Part shown: positions 25,100 to 33,339 of the stretch, piece after piece
Numbering within the stretch: position 1 is the stretch's first letter
How the letters are laid out: every line of letters begins with the position of its first letter
Source: Paractinoplanes atraurantiacus
GTDB taxonomy: Bacteria > Actinomycetota > Actinomycetes > Mycobacteriales > Micromonosporaceae
Assembly: GCF_900215205.1 (NCBI RefSeq)
Contig: NZ_OBDY01000009.1
Location: 186,001-250,000, forward strand
Reading direction: 5' to 3'
DNA length: 64,000 nucleotides
Notes under the pieces: model-generated
What the model saw: only the letters and a program-made list of their open reading frames with translations
What the model was told of the DNA's origin: nothing
Database searches by the model: none
Position numbers and translations under genes: made by a program

Positions 25100-26034
25100 T
25101 CGAGCTCCCGGGAGACGTCCCACAGCTCGCGGAAGAGCTGTGCGCACTCCTTGACCCGTGAGTCGGTCAGAACCAGCCGTGTCTCGGCCACCTGGGCCAC
25201 CTGCGGGTCGTTGGTGGTCGGTGTCGTCTCGTACGCCAGGGTGTCGTCGAAGATGATGAGATCGCGCAACTGGACCTGGAGCGGGGTCGGCACCGCGGAA
25301 CGGTCCAGCAGGCGTACGTCGATAAGCATCTCTCGTTGCTCTTGATAGGCCTTGCGCAGACCGGGATCGTGTTCCATGGCCGGCGCGTCGAGCACGAAGA
25401 TGCGCCGTACCCGCTTGCCGGCCCGGGCGGCACGGCGCTGCGCGTCGAGATAGCGCTGGCCGATCTCGCTCTGCCACAGGGCGTGGTCGACTGCGGCAAG
25501 GCTGATCGCGTCGACACTCTCGGTGGCGTGCCGGGTCAGCCCGAGCAGCCAGTCGCGGTCCTCGCCGTAATAGGTGACAGTACCGCCCTCGGCGAGTTGC
25601 TTGAGGAAGTCGGACGTCTCCTTGATCTTGGCTTGGACGAACTGGTACACGATCGGCGGCGAGTCGGGTGAGATGTTCGTCGAGTTGCGCACCAGTTGGG
25701 TGACCAGGTCGGTCTGCAGCGCCGACGCCTCGATCAGGCCGAACAGCGCCGTGGCCTCACTGATCTCGGTAAAGGCGTCGCCGACCAGTTTCTTCATGTC
25801 GTCCATGCCGTTCTTCTGCAGGCGTTCGACGGCGGCCAGGCGCTTCTCGAACTCGATGAGGAAGCGGATGATCACCACGATGCCACCGATGAGGACCGAC
25901 AGCGTCAGGCAGACCGACTGCGGCTGGTCCAATCCGTTGGTGATCACGTAGGTGAGGCCACCGGTGGCGAGCGTGGCCAGCGCCGTGCGCAGGACGCCGG
26001 GCCCCTCGCCGAACTGGCGCGCCAGGGTGCTCAC
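25084..26034 (-). CDS. Membrane-anchored coiled-coil protein of the island (paralogue G)
   Basis: 316 aa from GTG 26034, which overlaps the TGA of the SCO2521-type gene (GTGA). Two TM helices (about 13-31 and 36-58) are followed by a coiled coil (EFEKRLAAVERLQKNGMDDM) and a soluble domain. That domain (DRDWLLGLTRHATESVDAIS ... RYLDAQRRAARAGKRVRRIF ... QLRDLIIFDDTLAYETTPTT ... FRELWDVSRELDQ) is clearly homologous to the C-terminus of the protein at 17536. Upstream coding in the same frame is antisense to the SCO2521-type gene and is not part of it. It is convergent with the SCO2522-type gene and overlaps it by 16 bp. Function unknown. Confidence 0.8.
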   Translation of the reverse strand: MSTLARQFGEGPGVLRTALATLATGGLTYVITNGLDQPQSVCLTLSVLIGGIVVIIRFLIEFEKRLAAVERLQKNGMDDMKKLVGDAFTEISEATALFGLIEASALQTDLVTQLVRNSTNISPDSPPIVYQFVQAKIKETSDFLKQLAEGGTVTYYGEDRDWLLGLTRHATESVDAISLAAVDHALWQSEIGQRYLDAQRRAARAGKRVRRIFVLDAPAMEHDPGLRKAYQEQREMLIDVRLLDRSAVPTPLQVQLRDLIIFDDTLAYETTPTTNDPQVAQVAETRLVLTDSRVKECAQLFRELWDVSRELDQSKA

Positions 26035-26936
26035 CGCGGTGTCGCCGCCGACAGGGCCGCCACCGCACCGAGCGCGAACTGGTCGCGGATCCGATCGCGC
26101 AGCAAGACCCACTGGCGCGTGAGCGCCGCCTGTCTCTCCACTTCCTCCCAGAGCCCTTCGGCCCCGACCGGCAGCCAGAGATGGAGCAGATAGTCGACGG
26201 CGGGCCGCAATCGGCGCAACGACTCCTCGAGCGGCAGAGCGCCGATGGCTGCTCGTTCGACGATGCCGTTCACGGATGTGAGCAGCCAGTCGTGCAGCGC
26301 GAGATCTTCGGCGAAGGCGACGAGCGGCCGCGGGTCGTCGTCGGCCGCCGCGATGACGTGGAGCAGGCGCAAATGGTCGTCGTGCACGGCGAACCGGGGC
26401 TGACCGGGCGTCTCGGCCCGCTCGACGACGAACCGCAGCCTCGTACGGGGAAGTCGCAGCCGGCCGCCGCCAGTGACCGCGCTCTGCACCACGTCGGACG
26501 CTCGTCCCGCGATCTGGCCCAGGTCGAGGGCGCTCGGGTCGCGCTCGGCGGCGTGGAATCCCGCGACCACCTCGCCCGAGCGCCAGCGGCCGATCGCCTC
26601 GATGACCCCGGGCCGGGCCAGGTAATGCGACCAGGGCCGCCGGGCGCTGCTCACGACCGGCTCCACCATCGCCCAGGCAGTGCCCTGCACGACGTGGCCG
26701 CCGATGATCGCGGCGCGCTGCATCACGGTGCCGATGCCCCGCACCTGGCGGGCGGGCACGCCGAGGAGGCAGTCGACGCCGACCGGGCGTTCGGGCGAGC
26801 GCACGTAGGCCCGGGGCCGCTCCAGGCGCAGCACCGGTTCGCCGGCCACCAGGTCGACCAGCAGGCCGGCCTCGTTCGCGCTCACCGGGTCGCGCCCGCG
26901 GAGCAGCCCGGTGTGGACCTCGCCCACGATGACCAC
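26031..26936 (-). CDS. SCO2521-family protein
   Basis: About 301 aa from GTG 26936, chosen for GGGGGC about 7 nt upstream; TTG 26987 has no ribosome-binding site. Features are VIVGEVHTGLLRGRD at the start, GEPVLRLERPRAYVRSPERP, the block RGIGTVMQRAAIIGGHVVQG, and a helical C-terminal half with LHDWLLTSVNGIVERA and VDYLLHLWLPVGAEGLWEEV. No catalytic motif is recognised. It is the SCO2521 type by recollection, which completes a set of five families in the same order as in the Streptomyces reference numbering. It is cotranscribed with the membrane paralogue at 25084. Confidence 0.75.
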   Translation of the reverse strand: MVIVGEVHTGLLRGRDPVSANEAGLLVDLVAGEPVLRLERPRAYVRSPERPVGVDCLLGVPARQVRGIGTVMQRAAIIGGHVVQGTAWAMVEPVVSSARRPWSHYLARPGVIEAIGRWRSGEVVAGFHAAERDPSALDLGQIAGRASDVVQSAVTGGGRLRLPRTRLRFVVERAETPGQPRFAVHDDHLRLLHVIAAADDDPRPLVAFAEDLALHDWLLTSVNGIVERAAIGALPLEESLRRLRPAVDYLLHLWLPVGAEGLWEEVERQAALTRQWVLLRDRIRDQFALGAVAALSAATPR

Positions 26937-27151
26937 GTCCAGGCCCCCAACCTTCGACGGTGGATCCGCCGTTCGATTGGAACGCAAAGGTCGGCTGATT
27001 GCAACACCGTGCGTGATCGAATGTCAACGTTGCGTGGCATCGCCTACCATCCATTGTGGCAAGTGGCAAGGGCGGGACGCCCAAAGCGGCACTCGCCGGA
27101 GAAATTCTCACGTCACCCCATCGACGGATCGATCGCCGTTAGCTTCGGAAG

Positions 27152-28111
27152 GTGACCTCAGACCGACCCGATGCCCTCATCGTCGGCGCCGGTGTCTCCG
27201 GCCTGACCACGGGTGTGCTGCTGGCCGAGAGTGGTCTGCGCGTCCGCCTGCGCGCCGAGCAGGAGCCTTTCGCGAGCAGCTCGGCCGCGGCCGGGGCGAT
27301 CTGGGATCCGATCTACGCCAATCACGCGCGGGTCGAGCAATGGGCCTCCCGGTCCTACGACGTGTTCACCGAGCTCGCGGTGAGGAGCTTTCCGGGTGTA
27401 CGCGTCACCGACGGCGTCGAGGCCTCGCGCGTGCCGATACCGACCCCGGGGTGGGCGGTGGGTCTGCCGGGCTACCGCGAGTGCGACCCCGCCGAGCTGC
27501 CGCCGGGCTTCGCCAGTGGATGGCACTACACGGCGCCGATCATCGACATGCCCGCCTACCTGCGGGAACTGCAGAAGCGGTTGATCGCCGCGGGCGGGGA
27601 GCTGGTCTTCGGCGAGCGGCTGAACAGTCTGGGGGACGCGTTCGCCGACAGTGACGTCGTGGTGAACTGCAGCGGGGTCGGCGCTCGGGAGCTGGTGCCC
27701 GATCCGAGTGTGCAGCCGATTCGGGGGCAGCTCGTCGCCGTACGCAATCCGGGCCTGACCGAGTTCTTCGCCGAGCACACCGATGAGCTGGGTGAGATGA
27801 CCTACCTGCTGCCGCAGGGCGACGTGCTGCTGCTGGGTGGCAGCGCCGAGAAGGGCGAGGCCGAACCGCGGCCCGACATCCGGATCGCCGAGGCGATCGT
27901 GAGCCGGTGCAGTGAGATCTTTCCGGCCATCGCCGGCGCCGAGATCCTCGGCCATCGCACGGGCATCCGGCCGTCCCGGCCCGAGGTCCGCGTCGAGCGC
28001 GAGGACCTGGGCGGCGGCCGGTACATCGTGCACAACTACGGGCACAGCGGGGCCGGTGTCAGCCTCTCGTGGGGCTGCGCCGACGATGTCGCCTCTCTGG
28101 TGCGGCAATAG
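27152..28111 (+). CDS. D-amino-acid-oxidase-like FAD oxidoreductase, copy 1
   Basis: This 319-aa member of the DAO family has an N-terminal FAD Rossmann motif DALIVGAGVSGLTTGVLLAE, the flavin-contact segment SSAAAGAIWDP, and the C-terminal motif IVHNYGHSGAGVSLSWGCA typical of D-amino-acid/D-aspartate oxidases. RTGIRPSRPEVRVE holds the substrate-carboxylate Arg in this family. It begins with GTG after GGAAG. A near paralogue follows after 10 bp. It would deaminate D-amino acids to keto acids with H2O2 formation; the exact substrate cannot be read. Confidence 0.9.
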   Translation: MTSDRPDALIVGAGVSGLTTGVLLAESGLRVRLRAEQEPFASSSAAAGAIWDPIYANHARVEQWASRSYDVFTELAVRSFPGVRVTDGVEASRVPIPTPGWAVGLPGYRECDPAELPPGFASGWHYTAPIIDMPAYLRELQKRLIAAGGELVFGERLNSLGDAFADSDVVVNCSGVGARELVPDPSVQPIRGQLVAVRNPGLTEFFAEHTDELGEMTYLLPQGDVLLLGGSAEKGEAEPRPDIRIAEAIVSRCSEIFPAIAGAEILGHRTGIRPSRPEVRVEREDLGGGRYIVHNYGHSGAGVSLSWGCADDVASLVRQ

Positions 28112-28121
28112 CCTGACAGGT

Positions 28122-29066
28122 GTGAAACTCGATGTACTCGTGGTCGGCGCCGGCGTCGCCGGCCTGACCACCGCCATCCGCCTGGCCGAGCAGGGGCTTC
28201 GCGTACGGGTCCGGGCCGAGTCGGTGTCGTCGGACACGACGTCGGCGGCGGCCGGGGCGATCTGGGACGCGGAGCTGGCAGAACATCCAGATGTACGGCG
28301 GTGGACCGCCACCAGCTTCGACATCCTGGCCGGGATCGCCGGCGACCCGTCGGCGGGCGTGCGGGTGACCGCGGGCGTGGAGGCGTCCCGGACACCGGTG
28401 GCCATTCCCGAATGGGCCACCGCGTGCGATCCGGCGGATCTGCCGCCGGGGTTCGTGACCGGTTGGCGGTACAAGGCGCCGGTCACCGACATGCCGAGGT
28501 ACCTGACATGGCTGGCGGGACAGTTCACCGGCGAGACGGTGACCGGGCGGCTCGACCGGCTCACTGACGGATTCGCGGAGGCGCCGATCGTCGTCAACTG
28601 CACGGGCCTGGGCGCGCGCGACCTGGTGCCCGACCCGTCGGTGACGGCGTGCCGCGGCCAGCTCGTGGTCGTCCGCAACCCCGGCCTGTCACGCTTCTTC
28701 CTCGAGTACACGGACTTCGTCGAGGAGATGACCTACCTGATCCCCCAGGGCGACGCGCTCCTGCTCGGCGGTTGCGCCGTCTTCGGCAACGAGAGCCTCA
28801 TCCCCGACCCGGCCATCGCGGAGCGCATCGTCGAACGCTGCGCGAAGGTCTTTCCCGAGGTGGCGGACGCCCCCGTACTAGGTCACCGGGTCGGCCTGCG
28901 GCCGATGCGCCCGACGGTCCGCTTGGAGCACGAGGACCTGGGCGCCGGCCACCACCTGATTCACAACTACGGCCACGGCGGCGCCGGCGTCAGCACATCA
29001 TGGGGCTGCGCCGGCGACGTCGCGGAGATCGTGCGGGGGCTGGTCAGCGGCCCTGGAGGCGTTTGA
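28122..29066 (+). CDS. D-amino-acid-oxidase-like FAD oxidoreductase, copy 2
   Basis: A 314-aa paralogue of the previous gene, starting with GTG 28122 (VKLDVLVVGAG). It has FAD motif VLVVGAGVAGLTTAIRLAEQ, TSAAAGAIWDAE, GQLVVVRNPGLSRFFLEYTD and the C-terminal LIHNYGHGGAGVSTSWGCAG. The two copies differ in the substrate-lining middle part, so their specificities may differ. A TAGCCT box at 28109-28114 could be a leaderless -10, though it also contains the stop of copy 1, and an operon is the simpler view. The 3' end overlaps the convergent chitinase gene by 23 bp. Confidence 0.9.
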   Translation: MKLDVLVVGAGVAGLTTAIRLAEQGLRVRVRAESVSSDTTSAAAGAIWDAELAEHPDVRRWTATSFDILAGIAGDPSAGVRVTAGVEASRTPVAIPEWATACDPADLPPGFVTGWRYKAPVTDMPRYLTWLAGQFTGETVTGRLDRLTDGFAEAPIVVNCTGLGARDLVPDPSVTACRGQLVVVRNPGLSRFFLEYTDFVEEMTYLIPQGDALLLGGCAVFGNESLIPDPAIAERIVERCAKVFPEVADAPVLGHRVGLRPMRPTVRLEHEDLGAGHHLIHNYGHGGAGVSTSWGCAGDVAEIVRGLVSGPGGV

Positions 29067-30378
29067 CGTTGTCGCCGAAGGTCCAGCTCTTCGAGCCGTC
29101 CCAGTTGATCGACCAGGTCATCAAGCCCTTGATCGAAGGGACGCTGTTGTAGGCCTGGGTGACCAGGGCCGGGGTCATGTAGCCGCCGCCGGCGCCGGGC
29201 TGGGCGGGGAGGCCGGGGACCTGCTTGTCGTACGGGATGCGGATCGTGGTGCCCTGGATCGTCAGGCCGTTGTTCAGGCACTGGGTCTGCACGGTGAAGC
29301 CCTGGACGGTGCCGGCGGCGTACGAGTCGCCCGAGCAGCCGTACATGGAGCCGTTGTAGTACTGCATGTTCAGCCACCACAGGCGGCCGTTGTCCAGGTA
29401 CTTCTTGATGATCGGCAGGTATGAGCCCCAGATCGAGCCGTAGGTGACGCTGCCGCCGGTGACGTACGCCGTCTCGGGGGCCATGGTCAGGCCGAAGTTC
29501 GAGGGCATCTGGGCCAGCACGCCGTCGATGATGCGGATCAGGTTGGCCTGCGAGGTCGACAAGGTGTTGATGTTGCCGCTGCCGGTGAGGCCGGTCTCGA
29601 TGTCGATGTCGATGCCGTCGAAGTTGTACTGCTTCAGGATCGGGACGATCGTGGCGACGAAACGGTCGGCGACGGCGGACGAGCTCAGGTCGACGCCGGC
29701 GGTGGCGCCGCCGATCGACATCAGGACGGTGGCGCCGGCCGCCTTGGCCGCGCAGATCTCGGCCGCGGTGGGGACCTTGACGCCGGCGTCCATGCCGTTC
29801 TCCCACAGCACCGTGCCGTCGGAACGGATCACCGGGAAGGCCGCCATGAGCACGTTGTAGCCGTGCTGCGTGATCCGGCTGTCGTTGATCGGGATCCAGC
29901 CCATTCCCGGGTGTACGCCGTTGGAAGCACCGTCCCAGTTCTCCCAGTAACCCTGAAGCACCTTGCCGGCGGGCCGCCCCTTGACCGCGCAACCGGTGGC
30001 CGGGGGTGTGGTCGCCGGCGGGGTGGTCGTGGGCGGAGGCGTGGTGGCCGGCGGGGTGGTGGCCGGAGGCGTCGTAGCCGGCGGGGTCGTGGTGGGCGGT
30101 GTGGTCGGACCGCCGGTGCACGCGCCGAGGTCCTTCCACAGGGTGGGCGTCGCGGCCGGGTTCCAGCCGGTGCCCGCCCAGGCGGTGTGGGTGACGAGCG
30201 CCTGGTAGAGGTGGGCGTTGTAGGTGACCTGCTGCCCGGCCGTGTACGTCGGGCCCTCGCTCCACGTCACCGCCGAGCAGGCGACGGCCGCCGAGCCCGG
30301 GCCCGCGACCAGCACTGCCGAGCCGGCCGCCACCGCCACCCCGGTGACCAGCGCTAACACAAGACGACGGACACCCAT
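29044..30378 (-). CDS. Secreted GH18 chitinase with CBM5/12 domain
   Basis: 444 aa from ATG 30378. A Sec-type signal peptide (MGVRRLVLALVTGVAVAAG) is followed by a carbohydrate-binding CBM5/12 module (CSAVTWSEGPTYTAGQQVTY, with TLWKDLG, residues ~33-87). Next come a TTPP-repeat linker (~91-128) and a GH18 catalytic domain. The catalytic signature FDGIDIDIE carries D254, D257, D259 and the acid Glu261. WSINWD near the end forms the barrel's last strand. It hydrolyses beta-1,4-GlcNAc polymers outside the cell. A 13-codon upstream extension is possible but would displace the signal peptide. Confidence 0.95.
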   Translation of the reverse strand: MGVRRLVLALVTGVAVAAGSAVLVAGPGSAAVACSAVTWSEGPTYTAGQQVTYNAHLYQALVTHTAWAGTGWNPAATPTLWKDLGACTGGPTTPPTTTPPATTPPATTPPATTPPPTTTPPATTPPATGCAVKGRPAGKVLQGYWENWDGASNGVHPGMGWIPINDSRITQHGYNVLMAAFPVIRSDGTVLWENGMDAGVKVPTAAEICAAKAAGATVLMSIGGATAGVDLSSSAVADRFVATIVPILKQYNFDGIDIDIETGLTGSGNINTLSTSQANLIRIIDGVLAQMPSNFGLTMAPETAYVTGGSVTYGSIWGSYLPIIKKYLDNGRLWWLNMQYYNGSMYGCSGDSYAAGTVQGFTVQTQCLNNGLTIQGTTIRIPYDKQVPGLPAQPGAGGGYMTPALVTQAYNSVPSIKGLMTWSINWDGSKSWTFGDNVKRLQGR

Positions 30379-30442
30379 GGCGACTCCCTCGATGCGTGCG
30401 TGACGTGCGACACCCACATCATGGAGTTCACATTCGTAAATA

Positions 30443-31504
30443 TCAAGGGTTCTTAACAGTCAGGGGCAGCCCCAGGTAGGACGCGTAGACGGCCAGGGCA
30501 TCGTCGGCCGCCCGGCGATCTTTGGCAGTGAAGGAGACCAATGGGTTGACGGTGACCGTGACACCCTTGGCGGTGATCGCCCGCTTCCAGGTCGCCACGA
30601 CGCGGCCCCGCCGCACCAGCGTCGACTGAAAGACACCATTGCCACCCGGAATGATCGCGGCGATCTGCTCCGGCGTGGCCATCAGAGAGCGGTCCTTGTA
30701 GCCGAGCATGTATTCGTCGAAGCCCGGCAACGCCAGCCAGTCAGCGCCCGGTTGGTCAGCACCGCCCGGGGCCACGAGCATTTCGATGCCGTTGACGTCG
30801 ACTGTCTCCAGGGTGGCGGCGGCTATGCCGGTTTTGCAGTCGGTCATGGTCAGGCCTGTCCAACCGGCGAAGTCCTTGCGGGTGGCGGGGCCGTGGCTCT
30901 GGAAGTAGCGCTGGGCTATCAAGGCCAGCGCCTCCTCCCGTGAAGGCCGGCGTGGGGACGGGACCCACTCGTCGAGCAGGACGAAGCTCTGCTCCTTGCC
31001 GATGTGGGGGCCGATCACCGTGACGCCGCGCTGGGACGCGTACCAGAGAAGGTGGTAGCCGCGCTGGCCGCCGGTCTCGACGCCCTTCTCGGCCAGCGCC
31101 GACAGGCACTGGGCACGGGTCAGCCGACCGCCACCGGCCAGTGCCGTCCCCAGGATGTCGACGGCCCGGTCGGCCTCGGCCTGCGACAAGCCGAGGGACT
31201 CCCGGCGCTTGGCGGCGCCGGCGAGCGCGCGCGAACCCATCAGCTCGAGCATCCAGTGGACGTCGGCCGGCGGCACGAAATGGACCGTGCCCCGCATCGG
31301 CCACGTCCGCACGGCCTCGCGTCTCTCCACCGCCGCCTCGACGTCGGCCAGCGTGAAGCCGGGCAGCCGGGCCCCGAAGGACCACAGCCCACTGCTCACA
31401 TCCTGCGCCTGCATGGCCCCGAACCACTCGACCACCTCGGCCACCGAGGTGGCCGGCGGGAACAGCGCGGACATGCGAAGGCCCAGGGCCGCCGTGGAAT
31501 CCAT
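30443..31504 (-). CDS. Winged-helix DNA glycosylase-like protein (AlkZ/HTH_42 family)
   Basis: 353 aa from ATG 31504. The motif MQAQD (Q32-A-Q34) near the N-terminus corresponds to the QxQ catalytic motif of AlkZ-type glycosylases, which unhook interstrand crosslinks and remove bulky alkyl lesions. GTVHFVPPADVHWMLELM, LLWYASQRGVTVIG and the C-terminal FDEYMLGYKDRS also fit this family. Many actinobacterial homologues are general and not tied to a biosynthetic cluster; none is present here. It would act on DNA in the cytoplasm. Confidence 0.85.
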   Translation of the reverse strand: MDSTAALGLRMSALFPPATSVAEVVEWFGAMQAQDVSSGLWSFGARLPGFTLADVEAAVERREAVRTWPMRGTVHFVPPADVHWMLELMGSRALAGAAKRRESLGLSQAEADRAVDILGTALAGGGRLTRAQCLSALAEKGVETGGQRGYHLLWYASQRGVTVIGPHIGKEQSFVLLDEWVPSPRRPSREEALALIAQRYFQSHGPATRKDFAGWTGLTMTDCKTGIAAATLETVDVNGIEMLVAPGGADQPGADWLALPGFDEYMLGYKDRSLMATPEQIAAIIPGGNGVFQSTLVRRGRVVATWKRAITAKGVTVTVNPLVSFTAKDRRAADDALAVYASYLGLPLTVKNP

Positions 31505-31553
31505 GACGACGACCCTAGGCCCCCGGTACGACAAAAAGGTGCGACAGAACGGG

Positions 31554-33185
31554 TCAGCGACCGCGGCCCGCGCGGTACAGCGCGATCAGGTTGTTCGTCG
31601 ACGAGTCGTCGTCGGCGGCCGGGGCCGACGAGGCGGTCAGTTTCGGAGCGAGCTGGTTGGCCATGACCTTGCCCAGCTCGACGCCCCACTGGTCGAACGA
31701 GTTGATCTGCCAGATGGTGCCCTGGGTGAACGTGATGTGCTCGTACAGGGCGATCAGCTGGCCCAGCACGGCCGGGGTCAGCTTCGGCGCCACGATCGTC
31801 GTCGTTGGGTGGTTGCCCTGCATCACCCGGTGCGGCGCGATCTCTTCGGACGTGCCCTCGGCGAGGACCTGCTCGAGCGTACGGCCGAAAGCAAGCGCAC
31901 CGGTCTGCGCGAAGAAGTTCGACATGAACAGGTCGTGCATCTCGCCGATGTCGTGGTTGGGCCGGCTGAAGCCGATGAAGTCGGCCGGGATCAGCTTGGT
32001 GCCCTGGTGGATCAGCTGGTAGAACGCGTGCTGGCCGTTCGTGCCGGGCTCGCCCCAGAAGACCTCGCCGGTCTGATATCCCACCGAGCTGCCGTCGAGG
32101 CGCACGGACTTGCCGTTGCTCTCCATGGTCAGCTGCTGCAGGTACGCGGCGAAGCGGTGCAGGTATTGCGAGTACGGCAGGATCGCGTGCGACTGGGCGC
32201 CGAGGAACGTGTCGTACCAGACGTTGAGCAGGCCCAGCAGGGCCGGGACGTTGCTCTCCAGCGGCTGGGTGCGGAAGTGCTCGTCGACCGTGTGGTAGCC
32301 GCCGAGCATGTCGGCGAACTGCTCCTTGCCGATCGCGATCATGACGGAGAGGCCGACCGCGGACGGCAGCGAGTAGCGCCCGCCCACCCAGTCCCAGAAG
32401 CCGAACATGTTCGCCGTGTCGATGCCGAAGTCGGCCACCCGTGACGCGTTCGTGCTGACCGCCACGAAGTGCTTGGCCACCGCCGCGTTGTCACCGCCGA
32501 GGCCCTTGAGCAGCCAGTTGCGGGCCTCGGTGGCGTTGGTCAGCGTCTCCTGGGTGCCGAAGGTCTTGGAGACGACGACGAACAGGGTGGTCGCCGGGTC
32601 GAGGTCGTGCGTCTTCTCGTACAGATCCGTGGGGTCGATGTTCGAGATGAAACGGCATTCGATCTCGGGGGCCTTGTACGCCTTCAGCGCCTCATAGGCC
32701 ATCACGGGCCCCAGGTCGGAGCCGCCGATGCCGATGTTCACGACCGTCCGGATGCGCTGGCCGGTGTGGCCGGTCCACTCCCCCGAGCGCACCTTGTCGC
32801 TGAACGCGCCCATGCGGTCGAGCACCTCGTGCACCTCGGCCACCACGTCCTGTCCATCGACGACCAACTTGGCCGTACGGGGAAGACGCAGCGCCGTGTG
32901 CAGCACGGCCCTGTCCTCGGTGACGTTGATGTGCTCGCCGGCGAACATCGCCGTGATGCGCTCGGTCAGCTTCGCCTTGCCGGCGAGCGCCAGCAGCGCC
33001 GACACCACCTCGTCGGTGACCAGGTTCTTGCTGTAGTCGACGGTCAGGTCGGCCACCGTGGCGGTGAAGCGCTCGGCGCGCTTCGAGTCGCTGCCGAACA
33101 GGTCGCGCAGGTGCACCGCCGAGAACTTCTCCGCGTGGCCCTGCAGCGCCTGCCATTCGGCGCTGTCGGAAACGTGTTCGCTCAT
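31554..33185 (-). CDS. pgi: Glucose-6-phosphate isomerase
   Basis: This 543-aa enzyme interconverts glucose-6-phosphate and fructose-6-phosphate in glycolysis and gluconeogenesis. RTVVNIGIGGSDLGPVM is the phosphate-binding segment, FGFWDWVGGRYSLPSAVGL the first PGI signature and FDQWGVELGK the second. The start is ATG 33185 (MSEHVSDSAEWQAL); longer frames upstream are antisense sequence. The length is normal. A 49-bp gap separates it from the AlkZ-like gene on the same strand. Confidence 0.97.
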   Translation of the reverse strand: MSEHVSDSAEWQALQGHAEKFSAVHLRDLFGSDSKRAERFTATVADLTVDYSKNLVTDEVVSALLALAGKAKLTERITAMFAGEHINVTEDRAVLHTALRLPRTAKLVVDGQDVVAEVHEVLDRMGAFSDKVRSGEWTGHTGQRIRTVVNIGIGGSDLGPVMAYEALKAYKAPEIECRFISNIDPTDLYEKTHDLDPATTLFVVVSKTFGTQETLTNATEARNWLLKGLGGDNAAVAKHFVAVSTNASRVADFGIDTANMFGFWDWVGGRYSLPSAVGLSVMIAIGKEQFADMLGGYHTVDEHFRTQPLESNVPALLGLLNVWYDTFLGAQSHAILPYSQYLHRFAAYLQQLTMESNGKSVRLDGSSVGYQTGEVFWGEPGTNGQHAFYQLIHQGTKLIPADFIGFSRPNHDIGEMHDLFMSNFFAQTGALAFGRTLEQVLAEGTSEEIAPHRVMQGNHPTTTIVAPKLTPAVLGQLIALYEHITFTQGTIWQINSFDQWGVELGKVMANQLAPKLTASSAPAADDDSSTNNLIALYRAGRGR

Positions 33186-33339
33186 TGACCTTGTCTCTCG
33201 CTCGAAACCCGGACTCTCATCCTCATCCTGGCACGAATCGGAGCGCGGCGACGGCGACGCAGTGGAGATCACTACCCTCATAGACCGCGCACAGGCCGGC
33301 CACAGAGCCGGCACGGCCCCGCCGCCGAGGGTGGGTGCC

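Noticed and set aside
26035..27111. N-terminal extension of the membrane protein gene at 25084
   Set aside because: It is in another frame of the SCO2521-type gene; the GTG overlap at 26034 gives the proper membrane-protein start.
17503..29066. Integrated mobile element carrying the island
   Set aside because: No integrase, transposase, tRNA-like attachment site or flanking direct repeat was found, and base composition matches the surroundings apart from a short low-GC gap at 20366-20623.
30443..31504. AlkZ-like gene as self-resistance of a natural-product cluster
   Set aside because: No biosynthetic genes lie near it; its neighbours are a chitinase and pgi.
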